DNA of 64,000 nucleotides. Origin: UBA7803 sp041690675 (GTDB lineage Bacteria; Pseudomonadota; Gammaproteobacteria; Pseudomonadales; Azotimanducaceae). The notes under the pieces are model-generated. The model saw only the letters and a program-made list of their open reading frames with translations. It made no database searches and had not been told where the DNA came from. Position numbers and translations under genes: made by a program. The stretch spans positions 17,587 through 81,586 of the forward strand of contig JAWLGU010000009.1 of NCBI GenBank assembly GCA_041690675.1, written 5' to 3'. Of this stretch, positions 62,862 through 64,000 are shown in pieces (within the stretch, counting starts at the first letter, position 1; each line of letters begins with the position of its first letter).

Positions 62862-64000
62862 CCATGATTCAGTCCATACGCGGCATGCGTGACGTGCTGC
62901 CGGAAGAGGCTCGGCGCTGGTGTCTGGTGGAAGATCGTATCCGCCACGTGCTGCTCGGGTACGCCTACGAGGAGATCCATCTGCCGTTGCTGGAGTTTAC
63001 CGAGCTGTTCAGCCGAGGCGTCGGTGAAGCCACGGATATCGTGGAAAAGGAGATGTACTCCCTCACCGACCGCGACGGCGACAGCATCACCCTGCGCCCG
63101 GAGGGGACGGCGAGCTGCGTGCGCGCGCTGCTGCAGCACGGGCTGCTGTTCAACCAGACTCAGCGGGTCTTCTACGCCGGCCCCATGTTCCGTTACGAGC
63201 GTCCGCAGAAGGGCCGATATCGCCAGTTCTACCAGCTCGGCGCAGAAGCTTTCGGGCTGCCCGGTCCGGACATAGACGCCGAGCTGATTCTCATGGGCCG
63301 GGAGCTCTGGCGGACCCTCGGGGTGGCGCCGCGGGTGCGTCTCGAGCTCAACACCCTGGGCTCCGGAGAGGCCCGGGCGGCCTACCGGGAAGCGCTGGTG
63401 AGGTATCTGACGCCGTTGCGCGGCGAGCTGGACGAGGACAGCCAGCGCCGGCTCGAGCGCAACCCGTTGCGGATTCTCGACAGCAAGGATCCGCAAACCC
63501 GCGAGGTCCTGGCCGATGCACCGAAGCTTCCCGACTTCGTCGACGGCCAGGGCCGGGCGCACTTCGAGGGATTGCTGGGACTTCTCGACGAGCTCGGCGT
63601 CGAGTACCTGGTGAATCCCGCTCTGGTGCGCGGTCTGGACTATTACACCCACACCGTGTTCGAGTGGATCACCGACGATCTGGGAGCCCAGGGCACGGTG
63701 TGTGCCGGCGGCCGCTACGACGGCCTGGTGGAGCTGCTGGGCGGGCGACCGACCGCCGGAGCCGGTTTCGCTGTGGGGCTCGAGCGGGTCGTCCTGCTGC
63801 ATCAGGCGGTGAGTTCGGAGCCGCAGGACTTCGCCGCCAGCGCCGATGTCTACGTCTGCGTGCTGGAGGAGCGCCACCAGGCCTGGGCCATGGATCTCGC
63901 GCAGAAATTGCGGGATGCGCTGCCAACGTTCAGAATCCGCACCCACGCGGGAGGCGGCAAGCTGAAGAACCAGATGAAGCGCGCGGACCAGTCCGGCGCG
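62858..64000 (+). CDS. hisS: Histidyl-tRNA synthetase (3' end beyond window)
   Basis: At least 381 codons of class II synthetase HisRS, cut by the window edge. IRGMRDVLP opening, motif 1 region TLRPEGTASCVRALL, motif 2 FRYERPQKGRYRQFYQLG, the histidine-specific ALVRGLDYYTHTVFEW and CAGGRYDGLVELLGG are complete; the C-terminal anticodon-binding domain begins near the end (KLKNQMKRADQSGA). Start ATG 62858 (ATGA overlap with rodZ) or ATG 62864. The gene is truncated by the window, not broken. Confidence 0.97.
   Translation, partial: MTMIQSIRGMRDVLPEEARRWCLVEDRIRHVLLGYAYEEIHLPLLEFTELFSRGVGEATDIVEKEMYSLTDRDGDSITLRPEGTASCVRALLQHGLLFNQTQRVFYAGPMFRYERPQKGRYRQFYQLGAEAFGLPGPDIDAELILMGRELWRTLGVAPRVRLELNTLGSGEARAAYREALVRYLTPLRGELDEDSQRRLERNPLRILDSKDPQTREVLADAPKLPDFVDGQGRAHFEGLLGLLDELGVEYLVNPALVRGLDYYTHTVFEWITDDLGAQGTVCAGGRYDGLVELLGGRPTAGAGFAVGLERVVLLHQAVSSEPQDFAASADVYVCVLEERHQAWAMDLAQKLRDALPTFRIRTHAGGGKLKNQMKRADQSGA

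Overview
The window is a high-GC, gene-dense chromosomal segment from a gammaproteobacterium. The family is not resolvable from sequence alone. Evidence for this placement is the set of conserved gammaproteobacterial blocks: holD-like/rimI/prfC, pepA-holC-(x)-valS, queA-tgt-yajC-secD-secF, suhB/trmJ-iscR-iscS and ndk-rlmN-pilF-rodZ-hisS. There is also a FabY-type ketoacyl synthase. I saw no phage, transposase, CRISPR array or rRNA. One tRNA (Leu, anticodon CAA) is present.

Layout. 1-5.3 kb: msrQ, phhB, a DAHP synthase, holD-like/rimI/prfC and a single-domain response regulator. 5.3-14 kb: a lipid-metabolism block with FabY, an acetoacetyl-CoA-type thiolase, moaB and a 1629-residue single-chain biotin-dependent carboxylase whose modules run CT(AccA-like)-CT(AccD-like)-BC-BCCP. 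14-17.8 kb: a TauE-type permease, then a likely acquired patch (MFS transporter and nitronate monooxygenase) that abuts the remains of a GlxA/AraC-type regulator. 17.8-23.7 kb: LysR, a GST-like protein, hemH, an isolated hisH-hisF pair, a quinone oxidoreductase and a YkgJ-type cysteine-cluster protein. 23.7-26.2 kb: a BlaI repressor, an M56 (BlaR1-type) metallopeptidase carrying a TonB-like C-terminal domain, and a TonB-family protein, with a clear inverted-repeat operator. 26.4-29.7 kb: a three-gene signalling operon (REC-GGDEF-EAL, PAS histidine kinase, Rcp1-like regulator). 29.7-31.8 kb: divergent tetR and P450 genes. 31.8-37 kb: valS, holC, pepA. 37-46 kb: RDD protein, a thiolase-like protein without the usual catalytic residues, an acyl-CoA dehydrogenase, an EAL-HDOD protein, NhaC-type antiporter, MarR with twin operators, an amidohydrolase-fold protein and a DUF885 protein. 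46-48 kb: a poly-glutamine PRC-barrel protein and a small companion. 48-64 kb: housekeeping genes for queuosine, Sec accessory proteins, Fe-S regulation, ndk, rlmN, pilus assembly, cell shape and hisS. An envelope/stress operon (DUF883, holin-like, DUF3618) is embedded in this last block.

How it hangs together. Most gene pairs are translationally coupled by 4-8 base overlaps. The most unusual points are the permuted all-in-one carboxylase; two nearly identical sigma-54-type promoter cores (TGGCACGA-N6-TGCA) in front of the poly-Q PRC-barrel gene and the DUF883 operon, suggesting a small RpoN regulon for envelope stress; the BlaI/M56-TonB/TonB cassette; a truncated isc locus (iscR with a good IscR site, iscS without its IscU-binding tail, no iscU); and two copies of a long inverted repeat built from TCCGCTn units, each between convergent genes.
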